Numbered from the stretch's first letter, positions 42,124 through 52,044 are shown. The stretch: 64,000 bases of DNA from Eukaryota sp. TZLM1-RC (GCA_040285825.1 JAUPSS010000007.1:2392689-2456688); one strand, 5' to 3'. Notes: generated by a model from the letters alone, not told the origin. Program-made: numbers and translations.

Positions 42124-43003
42124 TTACATGTATTCTCTGAAACAAGTAGGAGCCCCATCCTCTACCTCTGAGTAGTTATGGATGATCGTATCAAAGTACG
42201 AATCCATCCATGCCGGTAATTTGGTTTCCAGGATGTCGTCGGTATCGGTTCTGTTCCTTCGTTCGATGGCTAAGAACCTGATCCTTCTCCCGAACTGATC
42301 TAAATGAATGGCTTCCCAATCAGGCCTATCTTTGATAGGTTTTGCCAGAATCACATGGATCTCTCTATCCATACCGGTTATCCTAGGACGGCGTTCTGCC
42401 CCGCGTCCATAGGTCTCTCTACTCAAAGTGTCCAACGCGTTAATGAGTTCTCTTCTCTCATTTTGAGGGAATTCGTAGACTCTATTAGGGTCCCCTTTAT
42501 GGCCCAGAGTCTGGAATCCCACATTTCTACCAGATTTTGATATTTGTTTCCAAAGGGGAGGGAGCTGCTCGAACAGACAGTAATCTGTTGGTTCAAGGTG
42601 AGCTTCCGCGTCCTTCATTATCTGTTGGCGAAGCTCTTTTTCATCGTCGTCCATTTCTTCTAAAACGGACTGGAGTTCTTCGTAGTCCTTTAGGGCAGAC
42701 GAAGTATCCGAGCTTAACTCAACATTTTCTTTAGGTGAGGAGGGGGGTGGTCCCGTTCCTGAAACCTTATCTGGTTTGTTGGACATGGAAGAGGCGGGAG
42801 GTGGTTCCGTGCCTGGTTCCATATCTTTCTCATGAGGGGGGGGGGGCGGAGGGTGGTCTCGAGCCCGAGTCCTCTTCTTTATTTGACTCTTCAGTCCCTA
42901 CTGATGTTGTATGTATGCTCACAGCATCTCTGTCGTACTGTTGCATCTGTCTAATGTAAAAAATTTGGCTGGAGTCAGTGTCCTGGCGAGGAGAGACTGA
43001 CAT
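42124..43003 (-). pseudogene. Gag-like ORF (minus arm and loop)
   Basis: From the minus-strand ATG near 43003 (MSVSPRQDTDSSQIF as in the plus arm) the frame breaks at a run of 11 G (42836-42846; the plus arm has an interrupted 7-base tract). It reopens at MEPGTEPPPAS for 232 codons to 42124. The C-terminal part (DYCLFEQLPPLWKQISKSG, ITGMDREIHVILAKPIKDR, WMDSYFDTIIHNYSE) is the fullest view of this ORF. There is no zinc knuckle. Its position after the 5' LTR suggests Gag or a Gag-like first ORF, but no family was recognised. Confidence 0.55.
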
Positions 43004-43167
43004 GATATCTGCTGAAGATATCCTCTGTTTGATAGCTGTGAGTTGTGTAAACGGTATACCTATAACCTAATACGGCCAATAATTATTGTTGCCTTAGGTT
43101 GCAAAAGTGGTTGAGATAAAGATAATTTATTTTCTATTCATATTATAAAAGCCTTAGGGCGCCAACA
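42770..43167 (-). repeat. Left palindrome, minus arm
   Basis: Inverted partner of 41637-42078, running through the gag start, leader and LTR. Confidence 0.8.
43087..43167 (-). repeat. LTR, 81 bp (inner, left of junction)
   Basis: Same ends TGTTG...CAACA in reverse. It directly abuts the next LTR at 43168. Confidence 0.85.
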
Positions 43168-43248
43168 TGTTGCCCTAGGTTGCAAAAGTGGTTGAGATAA
43201 AGATAATTTATTTTCTATTCATATTATAAAAGCCTTAGGGCGCCAACA
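43168..43248 (-). repeat. LTR, 81 bp (inner, right of junction)
   Basis: One difference (CCTAGGGC instead of CCTAAGGC on the minus strand). The abutting LTR pair has the same order as the junction of a two-LTR circle: integrase end, LTR, LTR, gag start. Confidence 0.85.
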
Positions 43249-43364
43249 CTGCTTCTTCCCTTTTTCAGAGCTAATAGGCTTATATAAATATGAATCTAAA
43301 CTATAAACAAATAACTAAATAACTAAATAACTACAAATAACCTATTCTAAACTGAGAATTAACA

Positions 43365-44054
43365 TCACTTCCTAATTCGAGTACTACGTCTAGGCCTCTT
43401 GCAAGGCGTAGAGCTATTGGAGGTACTCTTACGTTGACTAGAGGTACGTTTTCCAATTTTCTTGTTATTCCTACTGAACAACTTGTAAGCTTCTGAATGT
43501 TTAACTGAATGGAGAGGCTCTTCTGTTGTCTCACCGCCAAACCATTGAACAGTACAGAAACTACCTGAGTCAGAATTATATTCTGAGAGGATTTTCTCTA
43601 TAACATGTTTCTCAGCATCGCCTGCTGCGACTGCCTTAAGGAATTCGATATCCTGAGGATTATCTGCGTTATAGATTTTACAATCTTTCTTGGCAGCCTT
43701 TAATTCACTGCCAGTGATAAGATTCTTTAATAATAAAGTAGAGTTGGAAGGATGGTCTATTACTAAAAAGGGTCCGTTCCAAGATCCATGTAATTTATTA
43801 TTCTGTTTGGTTTTACGTAGGACATAGTCACCAATATTAAATACTATAGAGCGCGAATTAGTATTGTCTACTGAAATCGGAGTATTTGATAATTGATGAC
43901 GCTCTGCTTCTTCCCTTTTTTCTTGCAGACGAGTATTTTTCATCTTAATGTCGTCTAATAAAGGTATATTGGAATCAAATTTTGATAAGTTTCCTAATAT
44001 GTTTGCAGGGTCCGATCTTGGACTAATCGAAGATCCGAACATTAGTTCGTAAGG
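43365..44054 (-). pseudogene. Integrase C-terminus (minus arm)
   Basis: 225 codons from MFGSSISPRSDPAN to the basic end RRSTRIRK. It lacks the catalytic core, which was lost at the palindrome centre. It differs from the plus-strand copy at only a few residues (EEPLHS against KELLHS; KRPRR against KKPRR). It carries the chromodomain. Confidence 0.8.
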
Positions 44055-44069
44055 ACTAACCGTTCAAAC

Positions 44070-44092
44070 TGCGCAAACTAACCGTTTGCGCA
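44070..44092. other. 9-bp perfect hairpin at the palindrome centre
   Basis: TGCGCAAAC and GTTTGCGCA around the loop TAACC. It lies 16 bases from the end of the minus arm. The motif ACTAACCGTT appears twice here (44055 and 44077), as expected of templated filler DNA. Confidence 0.7.
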
Positions 44093-44107
44093 ATTTTTGG
44101 CATACCT

Positions 44108-45058
44108 ATGTTAATTCATAGTGATAATGGTCCTGAGTTCGCCAATGAGACTTTTAAGATAGTGTGTAATAGATTAGCTATTGAGATGAGTAACTCAATA
44201 CCCCACTACTCTGAAAGTAATGGACTCGTAGAGCGAAAACATAGAGACGTTCTACAATGCTTGAGGAAATTATTAATAGATTTTAATGATTATGGAAATT
44301 GGTCTACTTATGTACCCATATCCCAAGTATTAATAAATTCCACTAAAAGCAGAAAGACAGGTTTTACACCTTACGAACTAATGTTCGGATCTTCGATTAG
44401 TCCAAGATCGGACCCTGCAAACATATTAGGAAACTTATCAAAATTTGATTCCAATATACCTTTATTAGACGACATTAAAATGAAAAATACTCGTCTGCAA
44501 GAAAAAAGGGAAGAAGCAGAGCGTCATCAATTATCAAATACTCCGATTTCAGTAGACAATACTAATTCGCGCTCTATAGTATTTAATATTGGTGACTATG
44601 TCCTACGTAAAACCAAACAGAATAATAAATTACATGGATCTTGGAACGGACCCTTTTTAGTAATAGACCATCCTTCCAACTCTACTTTATTATTAAAGAA
44701 TCTTATCACTGGCAGTGAATTAAAGGCTGCCAAGAAAGATTGTAAAATCTATAACGCAGATAATCCTCAGGATATCGAATTCCTTAAGGCAGTCGCAGCA
44801 GGCGATGCTGAGAAACATGTTATAGAGAAAATCCTCTCAGAATATAATTCTGACTCAGGTAGTTTCTGTACTGTTCAATGGTTTGGCGGTGAGACAACAA
44901 AAGAGCTTCTCCATTCAGTTAAACATTCAGAAGCTTACAAGTTGTTCAGTAGGAATAACAAGAAAATTGGAAAACGTACCTCTAGTCAACGTAAGAGTAC
45001 CTCCAATAGCTCTACGCCTTGCAAGAAGCCTAGACGTAGTACTAGAATTAGGAAGTGA
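44108..45058 (+). pseudogene. Integrase C-terminal two-thirds with chromodomain
   Basis: 316 codons. The core has HSDNGPEF and, 35 residues after that Asp, the Glu of GLVERKHR (the last two residues of a DD35E triad). The first Asp and the zinc domain are cut off. VFNIGDYVLRKTKQ...GSWNGPFLV is the SH3-like C-terminal domain. AEKHVIEKILSEYN with TVQWFGGETTKE resembles a chromodomain, used by chromoviruses to pick chromatin targets. Basic tail. The frame is open to its TGA at 45058, but it starts at the palindrome loop, so the enzyme is incomplete. Confidence 0.82.
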
Positions 45059-45156
45059 TGCTAATTCTCAGTTTAGATTAGGTTATTTGTAGTTATTTAG
45101 TTATTTAGTTATTTGTTTATAGTTTAGATTCATATTTATATAAGCCTATTAGCTCT

Positions 45157-45174
45157 GAAAAAGGGAAGAAGCAG
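45157..45174 (+). other. Polypurine tract of the LTR element
   Basis: GAAAAAGGGAAGAAGCAG directly before the right LTR, the expected plus-strand primer site. The inverted copy lies beside the LTR at 43248. Confidence 0.75.
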
Positions 45175-45255
45175 TGTTGGCGCCCTAAGGCTTTTATAAT
45201 ATGAATAGAAAATAAATTATCTTTATCTCAACCACTTTTGCAACCTAAGGCAACA
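45175..45255 (+). repeat. LTR, 81 bp (right outer)
   Basis: TGTTGGCGCC to AAGGCAACA, followed by the target duplication ATTT. Confidence 0.85.
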
Positions 45256-45425
45256 ATTTCCAAAAATTAATTGACGAAAAACAAAGGAAGAGATTTGATG
45301 TCTTTTGCGGTGCTCACGAATTCCATTCGCCATAATTAATTAGCTATTTCATCCAATAAGGTAAGCAATGCGGAGAAAATAAGCATATGAAAATTTTGTA
45401 GAGGCAATATTGGTTCAATGAATTC
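45256..45425 (+). mobile_element. RLE retrotransposon copy split by the LTR element, right part
   Basis: Continues the copy left of 41637: KRFDVFCGAHEF matches KRFDIFYGVHGF of the neighbour at 46900, and the 3' end TTGGTTCAATGA matches the 3' end of that copy near 47020. The next RLE copy begins within about 10 bp. Confidence 0.65.
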
Positions 45426-45429
45426 GAAC

Positions 45430-47040
45430 ATTACAGAAACGATTGACTGGAATGTATGAAAAAGATCTTTATAATAATATATGCAAATCAAGATCTTCAC
45501 TCATTGTTATTGGAAAAGGGTGTTTGTGAAAACAAGTCGTCAGATTCTTCACTTTTTGTAACTATTGCACCACGAAGATTTGGGTTGTGTGCCACTAATG
45601 AAGCATTTGTAACAAAAATGAGATTATATTTGAACATCCCCATTAATCAATTATTATCAAAAGAAAAATGTATTTGTTCAAATTCACCTCAACTCACTTT
45701 GAGCCATGCTCTGAATTGCTCTAAATTGATAACTTATCGTTCTTCATTACATGATGCTGTTAGAGACACTGTTTTCAATATGGCACAAACTGCAAGAATT
45801 TCGTGTATCAAAGAGCCCCTGCTGAAGGAAACACTTTCTCTGAATAATTTTGGTTCTGATGATAGAGGTGATGTATACTGTGATTGGATTGATAATTCTG
45901 AAGCTATTGTTGACTTTGTCTCATGTAATGTTGCAAATGATACTTTGGTTCACAGAAGAAAACTTAATCCTGTGGCTGCTCTGGATTTTAAAGCAAAAGA
46001 GAAACATAGAAAATATGATAAAGATATGTAGGCTTTATCCTAGAATGCAAACAAGATTACTATAAACAACAACAATGCAAAGCAATATTCTAGATAAGTG
46101 ATCACTGACAAAATGAAGGTAGATTCTCACTATTTACGGGTTCATGAGCACGTATATTGTGAAACTCAGTAATACTTGAAAGTATTGAGTTAAAATAACG
46201 TCGTAGAGCCTTAAAGAGTGAGAAAACAATTCTGTTCTTCCAAATTAGTTGATCAAAAGAACGTCCTGAGTCTTTTAAGAAACTGCCTAAATCATTCAAA
46301 AAAAATAGTCCTTCCCTGCCTAAAGTACCAAAAATAGAAATTCCAATTGGAACAAAAACGATGTTTTTGCCACGTTGTTTGTTCAAACGTACAAGTAAAT
46401 CATTATACTTCGAGTGCTTGCTCCTTTCTACACTCTTAAGGGTTGATTCAATGTCGGAAGACGAAGACAACTTCCAAGGAGAAACATTTGTACAATCAAT
46501 AATTTATTCCTGGCCGCTATGCCAAGCACATTGAATGTCACCTCTTTTTTGACTTTGAACAACCTGCATTTCATCAAAAACTGGTTCTAGTCGTACTAGA
46601 GGATGGGCACTCTTCAACAAATCATAAATGCAATCGCGAACGGCATTGTGAATTATCGACCTCTTCTGAGTGAACTTCCTACAAGATAAGACATGAGTAT
46701 AGGAAGCAACTGCTCCACATTTACAACGAATATTTGTTAAACATATGATAAAGATATTGAAGAGGCTAATGTTGATAGAAATACACAGCTGGTTTTTAAT
46801 GCTTTCCCATTTTCGATAAATAAAAGATTATCAGATGAAGCAGAAACTTTTTTGAATGATTTCCAAAAAATGGTTCAAGAAAAAACAATGAAAAGATTTG
46901 ATATTTTTTATGGCGTTCACGGATTCAATTTGCCATTAGTAATAGATTACCTCAGTTTTTCAATCGAATAAGAGAAACTTTAGCTAAACAGCAAGCAGAT
47001 CAAAATTTTGTAGAGGAAACCTTGGTTCAATGATAGTCGT
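45430..47040 (+). mobile_element. RLE retrotransposon copy interrupted by a second one
   Basis: Second RLE subfamily, shared with 59842-61606. From about 45430 it encodes the post-RT region, then MRLYLNIPINQLLSKEKCIC, the CCHC LTLSHALNC, LHDAVRD, and DRGDVYCDWIDNSEAIVDFV (nuclease core R-G-D...D). The frame runs to KYDKD at 46027, where another element is inserted, and resumes at 46743 (IEEANVDRNTQLVF, ETFLNDFQKMVQEK, KRFDIFYG) until about 46970. It is truncated upstream. The 191-codon block 45456-46031 is free of stops, though the post-RT start is frameshifted against the relative at 60455. Confidence 0.75.
46028..46742 (-). mobile_element. 5'-truncated RLE retrotransposon nested in the previous one
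   Basis: Flanked by a 15-bp target duplication, ATATGATAAAGATAT (46013-46027 and 46743-46757). On the minus strand: CKCGAVASYTHVLSC (CCHC), RSIIHNAVRD, KRGDIQCAWHSGQE, one TAA, IIDCTNVSPW, then VFVPIGISIFGTLGREG and LIWKNRIVFSLFKAL, the family tail. One stop in about 200 codons. 5' truncation and a long target duplication fit target-primed reverse transcription. This is a third subfamily. Confidence 0.8.
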
Positions 47041-47206
47041 CCCATTAGTTATGAGTTAATTTAATTAAGTGTGCAAATTCAATAAACACAAAATATTTCA
47101 ATGAATTTGGTTCCATTAGTTCTGAGTTTTTTTATTTAGTGTTGAAGTTCAATAAAATCATATATTCACTAAAAAATAATGATTTACAAACGTAAAATAT
47201 ACAAAT

Positions 47207-48677
47207 TTAAAGTAGTTTCTCCTTTTCAGCATACTCTTGGACCAAAAACAAAGCCTCTGCTTGATCAAAACGAATAATACCAAAACAATGTAGGGAGGGG
47301 TCCTCTCCTGGATGTGTCTTTATATAGTTCAACATTCTATTGAACTGAGACTCAGTAACAATAGACAGACACTGTTCCCTAATCGAGTCTAGATCTTTTT
47401 GAGTAATGACACTAACCTTGACAGGCTCGGCAGAGACTACAGTTTCATTAGGTTCTTCGACAACATATTCATCATTTGTTAATATTGGCTGATCTGTAAA
47501 TTCTGCCTTACAAGGATCTATTTCTATAGATGCAACATCCACTGCTGCAGTCACAAGTTCGCCTCCTTCTTCATCTGAAGAGCTGTCAGCTTGTTGACCT
47601 CCCATATACATAACTGTACCACTTTCTGAATCTGTAGATGACTCAGAGTCCGACTCCTGCTTTGGTGCATACTTGTTGAGTTCAACGATGGTTGGCTTCT
47701 TGGGAGGAGGTTTTGGGGCAGGTTCAATCTTGATAGGCGATGGTTGAGGTGTGACACTCTTTTTTCTTTTCAACTGAAAGAGTCCTGGGCTAATAGGAAC
47801 CTCTGGTTCGACACTAGGGATATCAATAGAGAGCTGATATGCTTTTGCCTGCACAAGAGGGTCTTGAAGTAAACTGGCTGTTGAAGCCCGTAGACTAGGA
47901 TCCTTTTGTAACAAACTGTCTAAAATAGAACCAAATTCGTTATACTCGCTTGGGAGTTGGGCAGGCTCTTGAGTGAGGATTTTTATCAGTAAAGAAGCTT
48001 GGTTTTCTGCCATAAATGGATACTGTTTAGTACACAACTCAAACAACAGAATTCCTAAGCTCCAAAGATCAGAGCTGTACGAATACGGCTTTCCTTGGGC
48101 GACTTCAGGACTAGAATTAGTGGAAAAATGAACCAACAAACCTAAGATAGAGAGGTGTTCCTATGAACGTTTTTGCCATATCTGTTGTCTCTGTAAGAGC
48201 TTTGGATATTCCAAAATCACCCAATTTAGCATTACCAAAACTATCTAGAAAAACATTTAAACTTTTCAAATCACGGTGTAATATTTTCTTTGTATGTACA
48301 AAGTGAAGCCCACAGAGGGTTTGAATAAAAAATTTCCAAATTGTGTTTCTTGACAATGGTTCCTTATGTTTGCGAAGATAATCAGACAAATTACCACCTT
48401 CTGCTAGTTCCATTACAATGTATAGTGCTTCTTTTTCAAAGAAAGAATCATAATAGTGGACAACAAAGTTACAAGTATCATCTAAAGATGCCAAAATGTG
48501 ACATTCAGATATAGCAGCATCAGCTTGCTTCTGATTCCTAGGGAGAATGACCTTCTTCAAGCAGTAGAATTTACCGTCCTTGAGTCGTCTAACCTTTGAC
48601 ACAGTTCCATAAGAACCTCTGCCAAGAACAGAGATTTGCTGGAAATCAGATAGTTTTGATCGTGGGGCCTGAGGCAT
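47207..48677 (-). CDS. NEK-type protein kinase
   Basis: 479 residues after removal of a 31-nt intron (48111-48141). Kinase domain about residues 9-270: glycine loop LGRGSYGTVSKV, YCLKKV (ATP lysine), HRDLKSLNVFL (catalytic loop), GDFGISKAL (DFG), [26 protein letters not shown]. The junction LYL|SPEV is exactly where the intron is cut (codon AG|T), which gives the family consensus. The tail (270-479) is acidic and serine-rich (QESDSESSTDSESG), with a helical end. NEK kinases act at centrosomes, basal bodies and cilia, in keeping with the DZIP1-like neighbour. Start ATG 48677. Confidence 0.88.
48111..48141 (-). other. 31-nt intron in the NEK kinase gene
   Basis: On the minus strand it starts GTTTGTTGG and ends CCACTAATTCTAG, with a branch-like CTAAT seven bases before the AG. 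Splicing restores the conserved GTPLYLSPE. Best-supported intron in the window. Confidence 0.85.
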
Positions 48678-48779
48678 GAGTGGAAATTGAGCAGAACGTA
48701 AGGAGTAAGTAATAGTGGTAAGACCTTTTTTTGGTAGTATTGAGACTTTTTAAATTCCAACTTTTTCATTTTGGAATTT

Positions 48780-48870
48780 TAGACTGTGGAATTCGAGGAT
48801 TCCACTTACTTAAAGAAATTACTTAAAGAATTCCAGCAGTACCTACTGGAATTCCATGAGTAATGGAATT
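48780..48870. promoter_or_regulatory. Cluster of GGAATTC palindromes upstream of the kinase
   Basis: GAATTCCAG (48828-48836) pairs with CTGGAATTC (48846-48854) around a 9-nt loop. TGGAAT/ATTCCA pairs flank it (48787-48803), and another GGAATTC lies near 48865. About 110-200 bp upstream of the kinase start, so possibly operator-like sites or a small foldback element. Inference. Confidence 0.3.
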
Positions 48871-48889
48871 CAGAATATGATTGAGACTG

Positions 48890-49797
48890 CACTAATAAAA
48901 TGAAATTCATTCCTCTTATTTCTATTTTTGAATAAAATTCGTTTTATTTCCAAACATTAGAGCTTTGGTTCTTTGTCAAATTAGTACGGTTGATGATTTC
49001 TGATAGGATCTTTCATCTGATACAACAATATCAATGGGTATGATATCGACCATCAAAACAAATTGTACTGCTGACAATATATATTCATTTCCTTCGTCTG
49101 AAAAAAGACGTCTAACATTGGTAACCTCAAACACAAAGAGAATTTTTTCAGGTCTTAATGAATTTGGGCTTTCGAACACAAACAAGGTTATTTGATAATA
49201 AAATTGAGTGCACATCGATAAAAATCACCTTTTTTGTTGCTTCACATTTTGTATAAACAAAAGAAGAATAAATAAAATAAATAAATAAATAATTGAACAG
49301 CAATTGAAAATGGGAATGAAACAACAACAATGGAGATGTAAACTACACATCAAAAACTTGTAAATTGTAAATGAATCACTTGATATAGCAGTTGTTAACG
49401 CAGTTCAAATTCAAGAGCTCAGTTTGGCAAATTCTCCTCAATAGGAGAGTCCATTGACCTTACACCATGCTCTTGCATTTTATTGAGAGTCGCATTGTAG
49501 TAATAGCATAGGCAAATCTTCAGGTATGTAACAACATTTATCCAAAAACAATGAAAAAGATCATTAAATGATAATTGTTTAAGTAATAAATGTGTTTGAT
49601 TTTCACGAGAGAAGTTTGAGAATTAAAGAAGATCTTTATTAAGAATTTTTTGAAAAATTTAAAAAATGAGGTGTTTGGAAAAGAAAAGACACTTTTATTA
49701 TGGACAAACAGTGAAAGAAAAAAAATTGGAGAAACTCCAATGAAGTATATAAAGGGTACAGATTGCAATTAAAGAAAAAATAAGAAATATTACAAAC
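48890..49797. other. Intergenic
   Basis: AT-rich. A minus-strand frame of 79 codons at 48976-49215 (KILFVFEVTNVRRLFSDEG) is the only protein-like stretch; it could be a gene relic, but has no recognised relative. ATAA-type simple repeats at 49264-49292. Confidence 0.35.
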
Positions 49798-52044
49798 TTA
49801 CCTTCCAATATTCATTAAATACTCTTCCATAAAAGTATGGGTCTCCTTGCCCTTGATCCCTCTTAGTTCTAGAAACCTTGTGAAATCTTCAGTAGAAGTG
49901 GTTCCAATTAATGAAAGATAGTTCCGAACAATCAATTTAGTTGGAGACAACAAAACCTTCAACAACAATTCAATTTTATCATGATTTCTTCTTAAAAGTT
50001 TACCAAAAGCTCTGGAAGCAACTGTACCAGTGAGATCAGGAAGCTTTTGGAACGTCGTTTTTAGGCAAGAAAGATCAAAAAGCATTTGTTGGGTTCCAAA
50101 ATTGTTGAAACTATCGATTTTGGTTGTAATATTGGTATATAATTGACCATAAAAATTCGACACAACAGCATCCAAAACATAATGCACAGCCATTCTACAT
50201 TCAGAAATTTGCTTTAGTATTGGAATACGCTCCTCCAGCACTTCCTGAGCTGATGTAACCCATGAAGAAACGTCACCCACACGACGCATCGATGACCATT
50301 GCTGACGAACCATAAGCATGCTGCTCGAGTTAAGGTAAGTAAGTATGGAATCCGTGAAGCTTTGAGCGGCACGCTGAGTTGTAGTGGTAAACGCATCAAC
50401 TACATCATCAAAATTAATTTCAGGTTTGTAAGCCTCCAAAATCAAATCCGAAAGTGAAAATGCCAATGAATCAATTGTTGACGAGCAAAAATTACAAGAG
50501 CCAATTACTCTGAGAACACTTTGCTCTTCCAACGAATTGGCCTTAAGTTTCTCTCCTGAAATGATACACTCAGTTAGAGAGTCACTATACTTGATGAGTT
50601 CCTTCTTTAGCATTCGATATACATCAAAGAGAAGTTGACCCTGTGATAGTTTTGTAGAACGATGTAGGATAGCCTTGATTTCCTTAAAAAGTGCAAATGA
50701 AGATGGAAATGCAAATGTATCGGTTGACATCTCCAAAATAGACAAGTCAAAAACTTTCTCAATGATGTTTCTTAGCTTGGCCTGTTCGTCTACAACATAA
50801 ACAGCGAGATGAGTGTCAAAAGCACAAGTCATCATATTGAGGAAAGGATTGGTCACTGATTCTGTCTCCTTATTGTTTGCAAACATTTGCTTGTACTTTC
50901 GTTTAATTGCTGCAAGATTGGAAGGGTTATCAATTGTCATTCCAGCAGATGAAGACACAACAACGTTATCCGCAACTCTCCGCAGTATATCACTGGTCAT
51001 GTGATCTTCATCTTCATTAGCAAAGTCTTCCATTATGAAATCACCTGATGAGATTTCATTAACAATTTTGAAGACCTCATTCTCAAGCTTTTGTGTCCTT
51101 CTATGAAGTGCAAGAATGACAGCTCCATCGACGCTATACTGAGAGTTTGATGTTATAACATCCAGTGATCTAAGCAAGATTTGACGTGTTTGATCAACAA
51201 ACTCCATTCCCAATATATAAGGTATGTTCCAAGAGTTTGGAATACAATGTCTTATCTGTAAATATTGTGAAAACAAAAAACGTAGAGACTGTGCATGGTT
51301 ATCCAAAGCACCAGACGTAAGTGTATCAATAAAAGATGAGTCAAATGATACTATACAATTTAACAATGAATTACATAAAACATGAGTGAATGAACTACGA
51401 ATCGAATGGTTTGCCATAGCATCTACACATGCAGTGGCTGCTGACAGACAACTCATATCATCATCATTAGGATTGTTATAATCAATGTTAGACGGGATGG
51501 AAAAACACCTGGATAAAATGTTTTCAGAATGAAGTTCAACAGATTCAAGTAATGAAGAGAGTAATTGTCCATTTGGAAGACTGACTGTATTAGCCAGAGG
51601 GCGGAGTTGTTTAGCAATTTCCAGAACAACAGCTACATGACTTTTGGACTCAACAAGTGGATAATCATCAGCTTGGAGCTTACCTAAAGCGTTGAGGGAA
51701 GAAAGCAATAAAGCCACCTGTCTCAATACTGTTAAAGTCGAAGATATATTCTGCTTGGCCATATCAAAAGTGGCAACATCACCAAATGTACTTGCAATTG
51801 ATAGCTCCTTGACGGACAAACGGGATTGTAGTTGTTCTAATCGATTTTTCAACAAATTAAAGGAATTAAAAGCCGTTGTGAGTGACTGGCTACCTTTATC
51901 AACAAATGTTGAATTATCACGAACAGATTCTCTTAGTTTTTGTTCGAGTTGAGACACACGAGACTCTCCGTCACCTATAGCAGTAGATAAATGTTCTAGT
52001 GATGTGAAGGAAGGAAAGGAGTCATTGATGGATGAGGGATCCAT
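49798..52044 (-). CDS. VPS53: VPS53-like GARP/EARP tethering complex subunit
   Basis: 748 residues from ATG 52044, slightly shorter than the usual 800 or so. N-terminus: SINDSFPSFTSLEHLSTAIG, then a coiled coil, then KELSIASTFGDVATFDMAKQNISSTLTVLRQVALLLSSL and a Y-x-L segment, the characteristic Vps53 N-terminal order. The remainder is an all-helical rod of the CATCHR type. GARP tethers endosome-derived vesicles at the trans-Golgi. It ends with LELRGIKGKETHTFMEEYLM. No intron needed. Assignment rests mainly on the N-terminal pattern. Confidence 0.75.
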   Translation of the reverse strand: MDPSSINDSFPSFTSLEHLSTAIGDGESRVSQLEQKLRESVRDNSTFVDKGSQSLTTAFNSFNLLKNRLEQLQSRLSVKELSIASTFGDVATFDMAKQNISSTLTVLRQVALLLSSLNALGKLQADDYPLVESKSHVAVVLEIAKQLRPLANTVSLPNGQLLSSLLESVELHSENILSRCFSIPSNIDYNNPNDDDMSCLSAATACVDAMANHSIRSSFTHVLCNSLLNCIVSFDSSFIDTLTSGALDNHAQSLRFLFSQYLQIRHCIPNSWNIPYILGMEFVDQTRQILLRSLDVITSNSQYSVDGAVILALHRRTQKLENEVFKIVNEISSGDFIMEDFANEDEDHMTSDILRRVADNVVVSSSAGMTIDNPSNLAAIKRKYKQMFANNKETESVTNPFLNMMTCAFDTHLAVYVVDEQAKLRNIIEKVFDLSILEMSTDTFAFPSSFALFKEIKAILHRSTKLSQGQLLFDVYRMLKKELIKYSDSLTECIISGEKLKANSLEEQSVLRVIGSCNFCSSTIDSLAFSLSDLILEAYKPEINFDDVVDAFTTTTQRAAQSFTDSILTYLNSSSMLMVRQQWSSMRRVGDVSSWVTSAQEVLEERIPILKQISECRMAVHYVLDAVVSNFYGQLYTNITTKIDSFNNFGTQQMLFDLSCLKTTFQKLPDLTGTVASRAFGKLLRRNHDKIELLLKVLLSPTKLIVRNYLSLIGTTSTEDFTRFLELRGIKGKETHTFMEEYLMNIGR

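Larger units (their letters stand above)
43168..44054 (-). repeat. Right palindrome, minus arm
   Basis: 887 bp, inverted copy of 44369-45255 with no net indel. Ends in TTAGTTCGTAAGG. Confidence 0.85.
41637..45255. mobile_element. Rearranged LTR retrotransposon made of two abutting palindromes
   Basis: Order: LTR(+), gag(+), gag(-), LTR(-), LTR(-), integrase(-), integrase(+), LTR(+). The left half (41637-43167) and the right half (43168-45255) are each an inverted repeat ending in LTRs, and the halves touch LTR to LTR with no base between. Outer ends are flanked by ATTT (41633-41636 and 45256-45259), a 4-bp target duplication, so the whole block behaves as one insertion into an RLE copy. Protease, reverse transcriptase and RNase H are absent. 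The LTRs differ by at most two bases, so the element is young. Integrase with chromodomain places the parent near Ty3/gypsy chromoviruses. Confidence 0.82.
44369..45255 (+). repeat. Right palindrome, plus arm
   Basis: 887-bp inverted partner of 43168-44054. The loop between the arms (44055-44368) carries the integrase core. Confidence 0.85.

Noticed and set aside
42537-42959. Plus-strand open frames opposite the gag-like ORF
   Set aside because: Antisense shadows of a proline-rich, repeat-bearing coding sequence.
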